DNA of 64,000 bases from Sphingomonas azotifigens NBRC 15497 (lineage in GTDB: Bacteria > Pseudomonadota > Alphaproteobacteria > Sphingomonadales > Sphingomonadaceae), in contig NZ_BCTR01000001.1 of assembly GCF_002091475.1 (NCBI RefSeq), positions 186,001-250,000 on the forward strand, read 5' to 3'. This document shows, piece by piece, positions 6,993 through 16,008 of this stretch (the first letter of the stretch is position 1; every line of letters begins with the position of its first letter). The position numbers and the translations under genes are program-made. Below the pieces are notes generated by a model. The model was not told the origin of the DNA. It saw only the letters and a program-made list of their open reading frames with translations, and did no database searches.

Positions 6993-9296
6993 ATGAACGG
7001 CAGGACCGTGCTCGTGCTGATGGCGAGCGCCAGCGTGCTGGCAGGCGGTGTCGCCCAGGCGCAGACCGCGCCGCCGGCGCCCCAGGACAGCACGCAGCTT
7101 ACCGACGAAATCATCGTCACCGCGCAGAACCGCGCGCAGAGCGTGCAGAATGTGCCGATCGCGATCTCGGTGATCTCCGGCGAAGCCTTGAAGGACAAGG
7201 GCGTTACCGACTTCACCTCGGTGCAGAAGGTCTCGCCGGCGCTGCAGGTGACCAACGACACCAACAATACCCGCGTCTCGGTGCGCGGCGTCGGTTCGCT
7301 GACCAACAACGAGGCGCAGGACCAGTCGATCGCGGTCAATATCGACGGCGAATATATCAACCGCCCGACCATCCTGAACGCGGCGATCTTCGATCTCGAT
7401 CGCGTCGAGGTGCTGCGCGGGCCGCAGGGCACGCTCTATGGCCGCAACTCGACCGGCGGCGCGGTGAACTTCATCACCCGCAAGCCGGGCGATACCTTCG
7501 CGGTCAATGCTTCGGCCAGCTATGGCAATTACAACCAAGTGCTGATCGACGGCGGCGTCGACCTGCCGTTCGGCGATGTCGGCGGTGTGCGCGTCGCGGG
7601 CTTCTATCGCTCGCACGACGGCTACACCACGCACCCGAACACGCCGTTCAGCCCGACGCCCGCCCTGGTGCCGAGCAAGACGGCGGAGAGCGATACCGAC
7701 AATACCGGCGGCGGCCGGGTGAGCCTGCGCCTCAAGCCGGCGGCGGGCTTCACCATCGATGCGGCGGTGGAGCATGTCGAGCAGACGCTGATCCCCGCGG
7801 CGCAGGCCTGGCAGGACATGACCAGCGCCGCGAACAACCCGGGATCGAGCCTGACGAGCTGCGCCAATGGCTGGGCGGTGGCCTATACCGTGCCCGGCGG
7901 CGTCGGCTGCGTGCCGAAGAACACCAACACGCTGTCGAAGATCGATCGCAGCAACTATGCTTCGCCGCTGATCGGGGTGGGATCGCTCCACCAAATCTCG
8001 ACGGCGGTGCGCGGGCGGCTCGCCTATGATTTCGGCCCGGCGACGCTGACCTATACCGGCGGCTATCGCACCACCAAGAATGTCGGCGCGAACACGCTGT
8101 CGCCTGCCTTCGAGTTCACCAATTTCGGCGGTCGGGTGAAGACGCAGAGCCACGAACTGCGGCTCAACGGCAATATGCACGGCATCGAATGGCAGACCGG
8201 CGCCTTCTATTTCCGCGAGAAGCAGGAGACCAATGGCGGCCTGTACAGCCCGTTCATCGGCCCCAACGGTTCCTATGTGAATTACTTCCGCCATCCGACG
8301 CTCAGCGAAAGCGTGTCGGGCTTCGCACAGGTGGAAGTGCCGCTCACCACGCAGCTGACCGCCGTGGGCGGCGCGCGCTACACGCACGACGTGCGCAGCG
8401 CCACCTTCACCAACTATTTCTTCGCGTTCAACAGCGGCCCGATCGAGCTGACCAACCAGCCTTCCGCCAGCACCCCGCTGCATTATTCGGGCAGCAAGTT
8501 CACCTGGCTGGCGGGCCTCAACTACAAGCCCAATGCCGATACGCTGCTCTACGCCAAGGTCTCGACCGGCTACAAGGCGGGCGGCTTCGACGGTACCGGC
8601 AAGACGTTCAATCCGGAGAACAACACCGCCTATGAAGGCGGTGCCAAGCTGCGCTTCTCCGGCAACAACACGTTCAACGTCGCCGGCTTCTACTATGACT
8701 ACAAGGATCTGCAGAACGACGTGCTGCTCAACCCGGTGACCGGCGCGCAGACGTTCAATGCCGGCAGCGCCAAGATCTACGGCGTCGAGGCGGAGGCCAA
8801 TCTACACCCCAGCCGTGCCGACACGGTGACGCTGGCAGTGAACCTGATGCACGCCACCTATCGCAAGTTCCAGGCGAGCGTCGCGGCCTATACCAACGGC
8901 AATGTCCCCGCCATTCCGCCGACGGTGGATCTAGGCAGCAATCGCCTGCCCCAGGCGCCCAACGCGATCGTCTCGGTCGGCTGGGACCATGTGTTCGACC
9001 TGGGCGGCGCCGGTACGATCACGGCTTCGGCCTTCTCGCGCTACAAGGGCAATTACTACCTCGATTTCTACAATTACAACGACTCGAAGCAGATCGGCCA
9101 CACCCAGAGCGACTTCAGCCTCGAGTACAAGCCCGCGAACAAGCATTATAGCGTGCAGGCGTTCGTGCGGAACATCGAGAATTATCGCCTGATCGCCTTT
9201 GCCGGCAATACCGTGGTGCCGGGCGTGGCCAATATCTACAACTGGCAGTTCACGCCGCCGCGGACCTATGGCGTCCGCCTCGGCATCGACTTCTGA
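6993..9296 (+). CDS. TonB-dependent receptor, first of the glycoside island
   Basis: A 767-residue outer-membrane receptor. A Sec signal peptide ends near AQAQ, then a TonB-box-like EIIVTAQNR and the plug domain (VPIAISVISGEAL, VEVLRGPQGTLYGRNSTGGAVNF) and a long 22-strand-type barrel ending in a terminal Phe (GVRLGIDF). The class is the one expanded in sphingomonads for plant-derived substrates. I took the ATG at 6993 because GGGAGAGAGA precedes it and the signal peptide begins there. It is the first gene of an operon with a dehydrogenase pair, so it most likely carries the same glycoside across the outer membrane. Confidence 0.93.
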   Translation: MNGRTVLVLMASASVLAGGVAQAQTAPPAPQDSTQLTDEIIVTAQNRAQSVQNVPIAISVISGEALKDKGVTDFTSVQKVSPALQVTNDTNNTRVSVRGVGSLTNNEAQDQSIAVNIDGEYINRPTILNAAIFDLDRVEVLRGPQGTLYGRNSTGGAVNFITRKPGDTFAVNASASYGNYNQVLIDGGVDLPFGDVGGVRVAGFYRSHDGYTTHPNTPFSPTPALVPSKTAESDTDNTGGGRVSLRLKPAAGFTIDAAVEHVEQTLIPAAQAWQDMTSAANNPGSSLTSCANGWAVAYTVPGGVGCVPKNTNTLSKIDRSNYASPLIGVGSLHQISTAVRGRLAYDFGPATLTYTGGYRTTKNVGANTLSPAFEFTNFGGRVKTQSHELRLNGNMHGIEWQTGAFYFREKQETNGGLYSPFIGPNGSYVNYFRHPTLSESVSGFAQVEVPLTTQLTAVGGARYTHDVRSATFTNYFFAFNSGPIELTNQPSASTPLHYSGSKFTWLAGLNYKPNADTLLYAKVSTGYKAGGFDGTGKTFNPENNTAYEGGAKLRFSGNNTFNVAGFYYDYKDLQNDVLLNPVTGAQTFNAGSAKIYGVEAEANLHPSRADTVTLAVNLMHATYRKFQASVAAYTNGNVPAIPPTVDLGSNRLPQAPNAIVSVGWDHVFDLGGAGTITASAFSRYKGNYYLDFYNYNDSKQIGHTQSDFSLEYKPANKHYSVQAFVRNIENYRLIAFAGNTVVPGVANIYNWQFTPPRTYGVRLGIDF

Positions 9297-9302
9297 TCGG
9301 GC

Positions 9303-9325
9303 GGGGCGGCACCTGGTGGCGCCCC
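9303..9325 (+). other. Strong hairpin between receptor and dehydrogenase genes
   Basis: GGGGCGGCACC and GGTGGCGCCCC pair at 10 of 11 positions directly after the receptor stop codon. No T-run follows, so it is better read as an RNA processing or stabilising hairpin, or a leaky terminator, than as a full terminator. Confidence 0.5.
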
Positions 9326-9355
9326 CAACCCTGTACGTGTGAGAGAGGATCGGGA

Positions 9356-9988
9356 ATGGCGGAGCGAGAGGCGGCGGGGTGGAGCCGCCGCGATTTCTTC
9401 GGCGGGGCGGCGTTGTTCGCGCTCGCGGTGGGCATCCCCGCGGCGGTGGCCCAGTATGCCGATCTCGATCCCTCGGACGAGCCCAGCGATCGCCAGCGCG
9501 CGATGATCGCGGGCGTGTCGCAGCTGGTGATCCCGCGCACCGATACCGCCGGGGCCGGCGATGTCGGCGTCGGCGACTTCGTGATCCTTGCGCTCGCCCA
9601 TGGGCTGGAGGGATCGCGGGCGCCGGTCGCCGCGGATGCGATGCCCAACCTCGCCAGTTTCCAGCGGCGCGACGGATCGCTGCGCCATCTCGACTGGCTC
9701 GAGATGCAGCTCGACCAGCGCGCCAGCGGCGACTTCCAGAAGGCGGACGCCGGCCGCCGGATCGCGGCGCTCCGGGCGCTGGACGGCGAAGCCTTTGCCG
9801 AGGGCGTACGCGCGCATCCGTGGCGGACGATCAAGGGCCTGATCCTCACCGGCTATTACACGTCGGAAGTCGGCGGATCGAAGGAGCTTAACTACGAACT
9901 GGTGCCCGGCCGATGGGACCCGGATCTTCCGCTCACGCCGGCCATGCACGCCTATTCGAGCGACTGGACCGCGGTGGATTTCGGCTGA
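9356..9988 (+). CDS. Gluconate 2-dehydrogenase subunit 3-like protein, Tat signal
   Basis: A 210-residue small subunit of a membrane-associated FAD dehydrogenase (gluconate 2-dehydrogenase subunit 3 family). The N-terminus has the Tat motif SRRDFFGG followed by a hydrophobic run and a signal-like AVAQYA. The mature part has the family blocks SQLVIPRTDTAGAGDVGV and ILTGYYTSEVGGSKELNYELVPGRW. In this family the small subunit carries the Tat signal and takes its signal-less flavoprotein partner to the periplasm. That partner is encoded directly downstream, overlapping by one base. Start supported by GAGAGAGGATCGGGA. Confidence 0.9.
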   Translation: MAEREAAGWSRRDFFGGAALFALAVGIPAAVAQYADLDPSDEPSDRQRAMIAGVSQLVIPRTDTAGAGDVGVGDFVILALAHGLEGSRAPVAADAMPNLASFQRRDGSLRHLDWLEMQLDQRASGDFQKADAGRRIAALRALDGEAFAEGVRAHPWRTIKGLILTGYYTSEVGGSKELNYELVPGRWDPDLPLTPAMHAYSSDWTAVDFG

Positions 9989-11688
9989 TGGCGGGGGAAG
10001 CGATGCAATTCGACGCGATCGTGGTGGGCTCCGGCATCACCGGCGGCTGGGCAGCCAAGGAGCTGACCGAGGCGGGCCTGCGCGTGCTGCTGGTCGAGCG
10101 CGGCCGCAACATCCGCCACCAGCAGGACTACGATACCGAAACCAAGGCGCCGTGGGAGATGCCGTTCCGCGGCATCGGCGACACCGCGCGCTACCGGCAG
10201 GACTATCCGGTGCAGATGCTCAACCGGCATTTCACCGAGTTCACCGAAGGCCATTTCGTCAACGATCGCGAAAACCCCTACACCACCGCGCCGGGCACGG
10301 ACTTCACCTGGTTCCGCAGCTATCAGCTCGGCGGGCGTTCGCTGACCTGGGGTCGGCAATCCTATCGCTGGTCGGACTATGATTTCGGCGCCAACAAGCG
10401 CGACGGCCACGGCACCGACTGGCCGATCCGCTATGCCGATCTCGCACCCTGGTACGATCATGTCGAAAGCTTCATCGGCGTGTCGGGCGCGGCGGAGGGG
10501 CTGAAGCAGCTGCCCGACGGCAAGTTCCAACCGCCGATGGCGCTCAACGTGGTCGAGCAGCATGTCCGCGGCGTGCTGGCCGAGAAATTCCCGGGCCGTT
10601 GCCTGACGATCGGCCGCACCGCCAACCTCACCGAGGCGAAACCGGACGAGGGGAGGGCGCAGTGCCAGTATCGCAGCATTTGTGCGCGCGGCTGCTCCTA
10701 CGGCGCCTATTTCTCCACCCAGTCCTCCACCCTGCCGGCGGCGCAGAAGACCGGGCGGCTGACGCTGGTCACCGACGCGGTGGTCGAGAAGATCGACTAT
10801 GATCCCGCCACCCGGCGTGTCACCGGGGTGCGCTGGATCGATACCGCGACCAACCGGCGGCGCTCGGCATCGGCGCGGATCGTGTTCCTCAATGCCGGCG
10901 CGTTCAATTCGGTGCACCTGCTGCTCAACTCGGCGAGCGAGGCGATGCCGCACGGGCTCGCCAACGAGAGCGGCGTGCTCGGCACCCACATCATGGACCA
11001 TGCCAACACCCTGTCGGCCATGGCGATCATGCCGGGGTTCGAGGCGCACACGACGTTCGGCAATCGCCCGACCGGCGTGATCGTGCCCCGCTATCGCAAC
11101 ATGGACGTGATGGATGGCGCCGGCCACACCCGCGGCTTCTCCTTCCAGGGCGGCGCGCTGCAATCGACCTGGACCGCGGGCAAGCGCGAGCCGGGCATCG
11201 GCGCGGACTACAAGGCCAAGCTGCGACAGGTGGGGCCGTGGAAGATGGTGCTGGTCGGGTTCGCCGATTGCGTGCCGCGGGCGACCAACCGGCTGACCCT
11301 GGACTCGACCAAGACCGACGATCGCGGAATCCCGCAGCTCAAGGTCGCCTTCGCCTTCGGCAAGGAGGAACAGGCGGCGCTTGCCCAGGCCAAGGCCGAT
11401 GCGGCGGAGATGCTGACCGCAGCGGGCGGCCATGTGATCCTCGGCTTCGACCGGCCGGGGCCGGGCGGCACCGCGATCCATGAAATGGGGGGCGCGCGCA
11501 TGGGCTGGGATCCGGCGACTTCGGTGCTCAACCGCTTCAGCCAGGCGCACGCCATCTCGAACCTGTTCGTCACCGACGGCGCGCAGATGAGCTCTTCCGC
11601 GTGCCAGAATCCGTCGCTCACCTACATGGCGCTCACCGCACGGGCCTGTAACTACGCCGTCGAGCAGCTGCGTGCCGGCAAGCTCTGA
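9988..11688 (+). CDS. GMC-family FAD/Fe-S dehydrogenase, glucoside 3-dehydrogenase-like
   Basis: A 566-residue flavoprotein. It starts with the FAD-binding GSGITGGWAAKEL and ends with the GMC C-terminal block HEMGGARMG and CQNPSLTYMAL containing the active-site His/Asn region. Cysteines at about 226, 232 and 236 form CX5CX3C, the spacing of the [3Fe-4S] cluster in bacterial FAD glucose and fructose dehydrogenases. There is no signal peptide; export with the Tat-tagged small subunit is expected. Together they resemble FAD glucoside 3-dehydrogenases that oxidise C3 of sugars or glycosides and pass electrons to a cytochrome, which is not encoded nearby. The ATG at 9988 overlaps the previous stop; an ATG at 10003 (MQFDAIVVGSG) is an equally good start. 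Gluconate or other polyol oxidation is the alternative role. Confidence 0.85.
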   Translation: MAGEAMQFDAIVVGSGITGGWAAKELTEAGLRVLLVERGRNIRHQQDYDTETKAPWEMPFRGIGDTARYRQDYPVQMLNRHFTEFTEGHFVNDRENPYTTAPGTDFTWFRSYQLGGRSLTWGRQSYRWSDYDFGANKRDGHGTDWPIRYADLAPWYDHVESFIGVSGAAEGLKQLPDGKFQPPMALNVVEQHVRGVLAEKFPGRCLTIGRTANLTEAKPDEGRAQCQYRSICARGCSYGAYFSTQSSTLPAAQKTGRLTLVTDAVVEKIDYDPATRRVTGVRWIDTATNRRRSASARIVFLNAGAFNSVHLLLNSASEAMPHGLANESGVLGTHIMDHANTLSAMAIMPGFEAHTTFGNRPTGVIVPRYRNMDVMDGAGHTRGFSFQGGALQSTWTAGKREPGIGADYKAKLRQVGPWKMVLVGFADCVPRATNRLTLDSTKTDDRGIPQLKVAFAFGKEEQAALAQAKADAAEMLTAAGGHVILGFDRPGPGGTAIHEMGGARMGWDPATSVLNRFSQAHAISNLFVTDGAQMSSSACQNPSLTYMALTARACNYAVEQLRAGKL

Positions 11689-13075
11689 CCCTGCTCCCCT
11701 CACCGAGCGGCAGAAGAGCCTCGCCTTTTTCACGCTGATCATCGCGCTGGTGCTCGAGATCGTCGACGTGACGATCGTCAACACCGCGCTGCCCTCGATC
11801 CAGGCCGAGTTCGGCGGATCGGGCGCGTTCGCCCAGTGGGTGGTGGCGGGCTATGTACTGCCCTATGCGCTGCTGCTGATGCTGTCCGGCCGGCTCGGCG
11901 ACCTGTTCGGCAGCCGGACGCTGTTCCTGATCGGCGTGGGCGGCTTCACCGCCGCCTCGATCGGCTGCGGGCTGGCGCCGAGCGGCACCATGCTCATCGT
12001 CGCGCGGGTGCTCCAGGGCGCGGCCGGCGCGTTGATGGCGCCGCAGGTGCTGGCGGTGATCCAGCAGCTCTACACGCCAGTCGAGCGGATCGGGCGGCTC
12101 GCCTGGTTCGGCGTGATCGGCGGGCTTTCATCGATCGCGGGGCCGATCCTTGGGGGCTTCCTGATCGCCGCCAACATCGGCGGCCTTGGCTGGCGCACGG
12201 TCTTCCTGATCAACGGCCCGATCGGCCTCGTCGCGCTGCTCGCCGGCTGGTGGCTGCTGCCCCGCAGCCGCGGCAATGCCGCGACGCGGATCGACCTTCT
12301 CGGCACGCTGAGCTTCGGCATCGCCATCCTCGCGCTGCTCTTCCCGCTGTTGCAGGCGGAGAAGGGCGGGCTGGAGGGACCGATGCTGGTGCTGTTGATC
12401 GCGGGCGTGCCGTTGCTGCTTGTCGCCTGGTGGATGCTGCGCCGCCGCGCCGCTGGGGGCGGACCCGTGTTGTTTCCGCCGCGCCTGCTCGCCAATCCGG
12501 TGTTCCGTGCCGGCATCGTCCTGTTGCTGCTGTTCTCCGCCGCCAATACCGGCTTTCTGTTCCTGTTCGCCTATGCGCTGCAGCGGCTCGCGCATTTCTC
12601 GCCGTTCGAGACCGGACTGATCCACATGCCGTTCAGCGTCGGCGTGATGCTGGGGATGGGCGTCATCGGCCGGAGCCTGGCGCGGCGTGCGGAGAAGTGG
12701 ATCCTGGTGATCGGCTATAGCCTGCTCGGCGTGTGTGCTGCGGCCTCGCTCGTCTGGATCGACGTCGGTGGCTTGCCGCTCGGCCTGCTGTTGCCGGCGC
12801 TGCTCGTCGCAGGCGCGGGGATGGGAATGAGCAGCGGCCCCGCCACGCCGCTGATCCTCGCCCATGTCGACCGGGCGGACGCCGGGTCCGCCAGCGGGAT
12901 CGTCAAGACCGTGCAGCAGATGGGCGGGGTGACCGGCATCGCGCTGGTGGGTGCTGCCTTTTTCGGGCTGTCAGGGGCCCGTAGCCTCTTGCCGTCGACA
13001 GCCGTTATCGTCGCGTTGCTGGGCGTTGGTGCCGTGATGGCAGCGCGGCTGCCGGCACGCATCTATGCCGACTGA
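11672..13075 (+). CDS. DHA2-family MFS transporter (14 segments)
   Basis: A 467-residue drug:H+ antiporter-2 type carrier. The N-terminus has LEIVDVTIVNTALPSIQ, motif D of the DHA2 group, then GRLGDLFGSRTLFL (motif A), LQGAAGALMAPQVLAV and the motif C stretch SSIAGPILGGFL. It starts with GTG at 11672, inside the end of the dehydrogenase gene (17-bp overlap), so it belongs to the same operon. Its end overlaps the end of the convergent VOC gene by 13 bp. A role in export of toxic aromatic aglycones or intermediates is plausible; substrate unknown. Confidence 0.87.
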   Translation: MPASSDPAPLTERQKSLAFFTLIIALVLEIVDVTIVNTALPSIQAEFGGSGAFAQWVVAGYVLPYALLLMLSGRLGDLFGSRTLFLIGVGGFTAASIGCGLAPSGTMLIVARVLQGAAGALMAPQVLAVIQQLYTPVERIGRLAWFGVIGGLSSIAGPILGGFLIAANIGGLGWRTVFLINGPIGLVALLAGWWLLPRSRGNAATRIDLLGTLSFGIAILALLFPLLQAEKGGLEGPMLVLLIAGVPLLLVAWWMLRRRAAGGGPVLFPPRLLANPVFRAGIVLLLLFSAANTGFLFLFAYALQRLAHFSPFETGLIHMPFSVGVMLGMGVIGRSLARRAEKWILVIGYSLLGVCAAASLVWIDVGGLPLGLLLPALLVAGAGMGMSSGPATPLILAHVDRADAGSASGIVKTVQQMGGVTGIALVGAAFFGLSGARSLLPSTAVIVALLGVGAVMAARLPARIYAD

Positions 13076-13470
13076 AGTGCTTCCTTGAGCTCGACGCGGT
13101 TGCCGTCGGGATCCCGAAGATAGAGCGATCGACCGGTGCCCTGGGCGCCGTAGCGCGGGGCGATCGGCGGCTCGATCGGCACGCCCCGCGATTCCAGATG
13201 CGCGAGGAGGGCGGCCTCGTCGAATGGCGCGATCTGCAGGCAGAAATGATCGACATTGTCGCCGCCCCCGGCAGGATCGGCGCGCGCCACCAGGTCGATC
13301 ATCGAGGCGCCGGCCCGCAGGTGCACGAGCTGATATTCCGGTCGCCGTCGATCGACGGCGCAGCCGATCGCGTCGCAATAGAAGTCGATGCTCCGCTCGA
13401 GATCGGCGACCCGCAGCACCACGTGATCGAGCGCCTGTAGCTGGAACGGTGGGGTGTCTTCAGCGGCCAT
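13063..13470 (-). CDS. Single-domain VOC (glyoxalase/dioxygenase-like) protein
   Basis: A 135-residue vicinal-oxygen-chelate protein: LDHVVLRVADLERSIDFYCDAIG opens the first beta-alpha-beta-beta-beta unit and RSLYLRDPDGNRVEL closes the second. H in LDHVVL, H in VDHFCLQI and E in NRVEL are in the positions of VOC metal ligands. The start at 13470 has GGAGAGAAG. It is the last gene of the aromatic-degradation operon, 41 bp after the FAH-family gene. It could be an isomerase, lyase or binding protein; size alone does not decide. Confidence 0.8.
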   Translation of the reverse strand: MAAEDTPPFQLQALDHVVLRVADLERSIDFYCDAIGCAVDRRRPEYQLVHLRAGASMIDLVARADPAGGGDNVDHFCLQIAPFDEAALLAHLESRGVPIEPPIAPRYGAQGTGRSLYLRDPDGNRVELKEALQSA

Positions 13471-13511
13471 GCTTCTCTCCGATCGCGGCAATGTACCGAT
13501 CTCCGTGACGA

Positions 13512-14477
13512 TCATCCATCGGTGAGCCGCACCCGCTGATCGATCCGGCCGAAATGCGCTGCGTCCTCGCCCACCTGCATCGCCACCCTGTCCCCCTGCC
13601 CGAGGAAGCTGGTGCGGAACTCGCCATGCGCGATCTTCTCGATGGCGCGGCGCTCGGAGATGCAGGTCGACCCGACCACGGCATGATCGGCATTGGAGAC
13701 CGTGCCCGATCCGATGATCGTGCCCGCCGGCAGGCTGCGGGTGCGGGCGGCATGGGCGATCAGTTCGTGGAAGCCATAGGCCATGGCGCTGCCATTGGGG
13801 CTGCCGAACCAGGCACCGTTCACCGTCACGGTGAGCGGCAGGCAGACGCGGCCGTCGCGCCAGGCATCGCCCAGTTCGTCGGGCGTCACTGCGAACGGCG
13901 CGACGCTGCACGCAGGCTTGGCCTGGACCCAGCCGAAGCCGGTCTTCATCTCGACCGGTGCGATCGTGCGCAGCGACCAGTCGTTGATCAGCACGACCAG
14001 CCGGACATGGGCCAGCGCGTCCTCGGCCGAACAGCCCATCGGCACCGCGCCGGTAACCACGCCGAACTCGCCTTCAAAATCGACGCCGTCGGCGGCGGAG
14101 GGGAACGGCGCGTCCTCGGTCGGCGCGAGGAACTGGTGGCTCATCCCCTGGTACATCAGCGGCTTGTCGGTCTCGATCGGCGGCAGGTTGAAGGCCTGCT
14201 GCATCAATTCGCCATGCGTCGGGAACGCCGAGCCGTCGAGCCACTGCCAGGTGCGCGGCAACGGCGCGCGGAGGGTGGCGAGATCGAGTGGCGCGCCTTC
14301 GCCGCCCGCCAGGCACGCCGCCGCCGCATGCAATGCGGGCAGCGCGCTGTCCCACCGTTCAAGTGCCGACAACAGCGTCGGGACCGCCGGGCCAGTGGGC
14401 ATACAGCGGGTACCATCGGCGGAGACGAGAACGAGTTCGCCGTCGGGCGTACCATTGTCGCGAGTGGCTAGGCGCAT
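13512..14477 (-). CDS. Fumarylacetoacetate hydrolase-family protein
   Basis: A 321-residue FAH-fold enzyme. The metal-binding motif is seen as VDFEGEFGVVTG followed by LINDWSLR, with the catalytic Lys-containing MKTGFGWVQAKP region, and the C-terminal IIGSGTVSNAD block. Members hydrolyse or hydrate beta-diketo and 2-oxo acid products of ring cleavage. Its position behind an extradiol dioxygenase and a C-C hydrolase suggests it processes the ring-cleavage product, like the FAH-family member in naringenin-degrading fde clusters. The start is 5 bp after the stop of the SDR gene. Confidence 0.88.
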   Translation of the reverse strand: MRLATRDNGTPDGELVLVSADGTRCMPTGPAVPTLLSALERWDSALPALHAAAACLAGGEGAPLDLATLRAPLPRTWQWLDGSAFPTHGELMQQAFNLPPIETDKPLMYQGMSHQFLAPTEDAPFPSAADGVDFEGEFGVVTGAVPMGCSAEDALAHVRLVVLINDWSLRTIAPVEMKTGFGWVQAKPACSVAPFAVTPDELGDAWRDGRVCLPLTVTVNGAWFGSPNGSAMAYGFHELIAHAARTRSLPAGTIIGSGTVSNADHAVVGSTCISERRAIEKIAHGEFRTSFLGQGDRVAMQVGEDAAHFGRIDQRVRLTDG

Positions 14478-14482
14478 CGGGA

Positions 14483-15394
14483 CTATCCTTGTGTCGGGTT
14501 CGGGGAGAGATCGGCCAGGACCGCGTCGATCAGCGCGTCGACATCGGCTTCGGCCGTGAAGCCGAGCGCCGCCGCCCGCGCCGTGACGAGCGGCGGGTAG
14601 CTGGCAAAAGCGCGGCGCAACGCCGGATCTTCGGCATGGGTGAAGGATACGCCCGGCAGGCGGACTTCGAGCGCGCCGACGAGATCGCCCATCCGCACCC
14701 GCAGCGCTGGCAGGGTCACAGCTGCTCGCTCGGCGCCGGCGCCGAGTAAGGCACGGACGAGGTTCGCCGCGCAGGCGCGGACGGAGCAGAGCCAGCTCGT
14801 CGCATCGGACGCGACCGGGACGACATAGGGCCGGGCCGCCATCGCCGCATGGAACATATCGCTCAGGAACGCGGAGCCGAAGCCGCTCGCCGCCGGGGCG
14901 CGCGCGACGATACCCGGCAAGCGCAGCACGGCACCGGCGATCACGCCCCGGCGCACCGCATCGGCAAAGGCGAGTTCCACCATGCGCTTGTGGGTGCCAT
15001 AGACGCTGTCCGGCACCGGCATCGTGCCGTCATCGACCGGCCCGGCCGGTGCGGCGCCGAACACCGCGATCGAGCCGGCAAGCACCAGCCGCCGGCCCGC
15101 CAACGCCTCGATCAGCCGCAGCGGCACATCCAGGTTGATCGACCGCGAGGCAGCCGGATCGCGCTCCGCCGCGCCGCCGGGCAGCGCCGCCAAGTGCAGC
15201 AGCGCATCGCAGTCACGCGTCGCAGCGGCAAGCAGGGCGGGATCGGTGAGGTCGCCTGCCAGCCGGCGTTCCGGCCCCGGTTCGGCGAACGCGCGGTCGA
15301 CCAGCAGCAGATCGGCGACTGCGCCTGCGTCGCGCAGCCGCCGCACGACCGCCCGGCCGACAAAGCCGTCGGCGCCGGTGATCGTCAGCCGCAT
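14483..15394 (-). CDS. NAD-dependent epimerase/dehydratase (DenD-like extended SDR)
   Basis: A 303-residue extended short-chain dehydrogenase. It has the Rossmann motif TGADGFVGRAVVRRL, an LLHLAALPGG strand and the catalytic YGTHK (YxxxK). The overall sequence resembles D-erythronate dehydrogenase-type proteins. The start is 2 bp after the stop of the cupin gene. In this operon it may reduce or oxidise an intermediate of aglycone breakdown or a sugar acid; the actual substrate cannot be told. Confidence 0.83.
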   Translation of the reverse strand: MRLTITGADGFVGRAVVRRLRDAGAVADLLLVDRAFAEPGPERRLAGDLTDPALLAAATRDCDALLHLAALPGGAAERDPAASRSINLDVPLRLIEALAGRRLVLAGSIAVFGAAPAGPVDDGTMPVPDSVYGTHKRMVELAFADAVRRGVIAGAVLRLPGIVARAPAASGFGSAFLSDMFHAAMAARPYVVPVASDATSWLCSVRACAANLVRALLGAGAERAAVTLPALRVRMGDLVGALEVRLPGVSFTHAEDPALRRAFASYPPLVTARAAALGFTAEADVDALIDAVLADLSPNPTQG

Positions 15395-15396
15395 CG

Positions 15397-15963
15397 TCAG
15401 CGCTTCAGCGGCTCGTCAAACATGCCGTCGATCAGGATGAAGGCGATGCGGCAATTCTTGTCGGAGCGGTTCGACCAGCCATGGTTGGTACCGCGCTGGA
15501 TGACGATGTCGCCGGCACGCACCACCGTCTCGCCTTCGTCCATGATCAGCACCAGCTCGCCTTCGAGGACGATGCCATAGTCGATCGTCTCGGTGCGGTG
15601 CATCAGTGCGTGGCGCGAACCTTCGCCATGCGCCGAGGCGCTGCCGGCACCGACTTCGGCGAAGTGGGCGCGGGCTTCCTCCGGCGTCATGTTGCGGATG
15701 CCGTCGCCTTCGGGCGGGATGTCGAGCACGCGGATGCGGGTGCCGTTCTTCGGGGGTGCCAGGACGATGCCGTCCTCGTGCGGCTCGCCGGAGGCAGCGT
15801 CGATCGGCGCGGGCGTCGACTGGGTGTTCCACACCTCGTGGAACAGCGGGCCGATCGCGCCGCCGACGCGCTGGACGCGCGGCACGGTGCCGTCTTCTTG
15901 GATGATCGCGCGACCCTGGGCATCATGGCCGGTGACGACGCGGCGAACGGGCTTTTCCATCAT
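15397..15963 (-). CDS. Cupin-domain protein
   Basis: A 188-residue single cupin. The conserved half-barrel is in the C-terminal half: MHRTETIDYGIVLEGELVLIM, then GETVVRAGDIVIQRGTNHGW with the second-motif His. The start ATG at 15963 has GAAGGAT upstream; a second ATG follows immediately. A cupin of this type recurs in bacterial flavonoid (fde-type) and other aromatic operons, where its role is little defined. It may be a small metal-dependent isomerase or oxygenase, or bind an intermediate. Confidence 0.83.
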   Translation of the reverse strand: MMEKPVRRVVTGHDAQGRAIIQEDGTVPRVQRVGGAIGPLFHEVWNTQSTPAPIDAASGEPHEDGIVLAPPKNGTRIRVLDIPPEGDGIRNMTPEEARAHFAEVGAGSASAHGEGSRHALMHRTETIDYGIVLEGELVLIMDEGETVVRAGDIVIQRGTNHGWSNRSDKNCRIAFILIDGMFDEPLKR

Positions 15964-16008
15964 GTAATCCTTCAAGCAGAGATACGGTCAGAGGCTTGGC
16001 GGCGCGCG

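Noticed and set aside
9356..11688. Calling the dehydrogenase pair gluconate 2-dehydrogenase
   Set aside because: The small subunit belongs to that family by name, but no cytochrome c subunit follows and the context is glycoside use; glucoside 3-dehydrogenase also uses this small subunit type.
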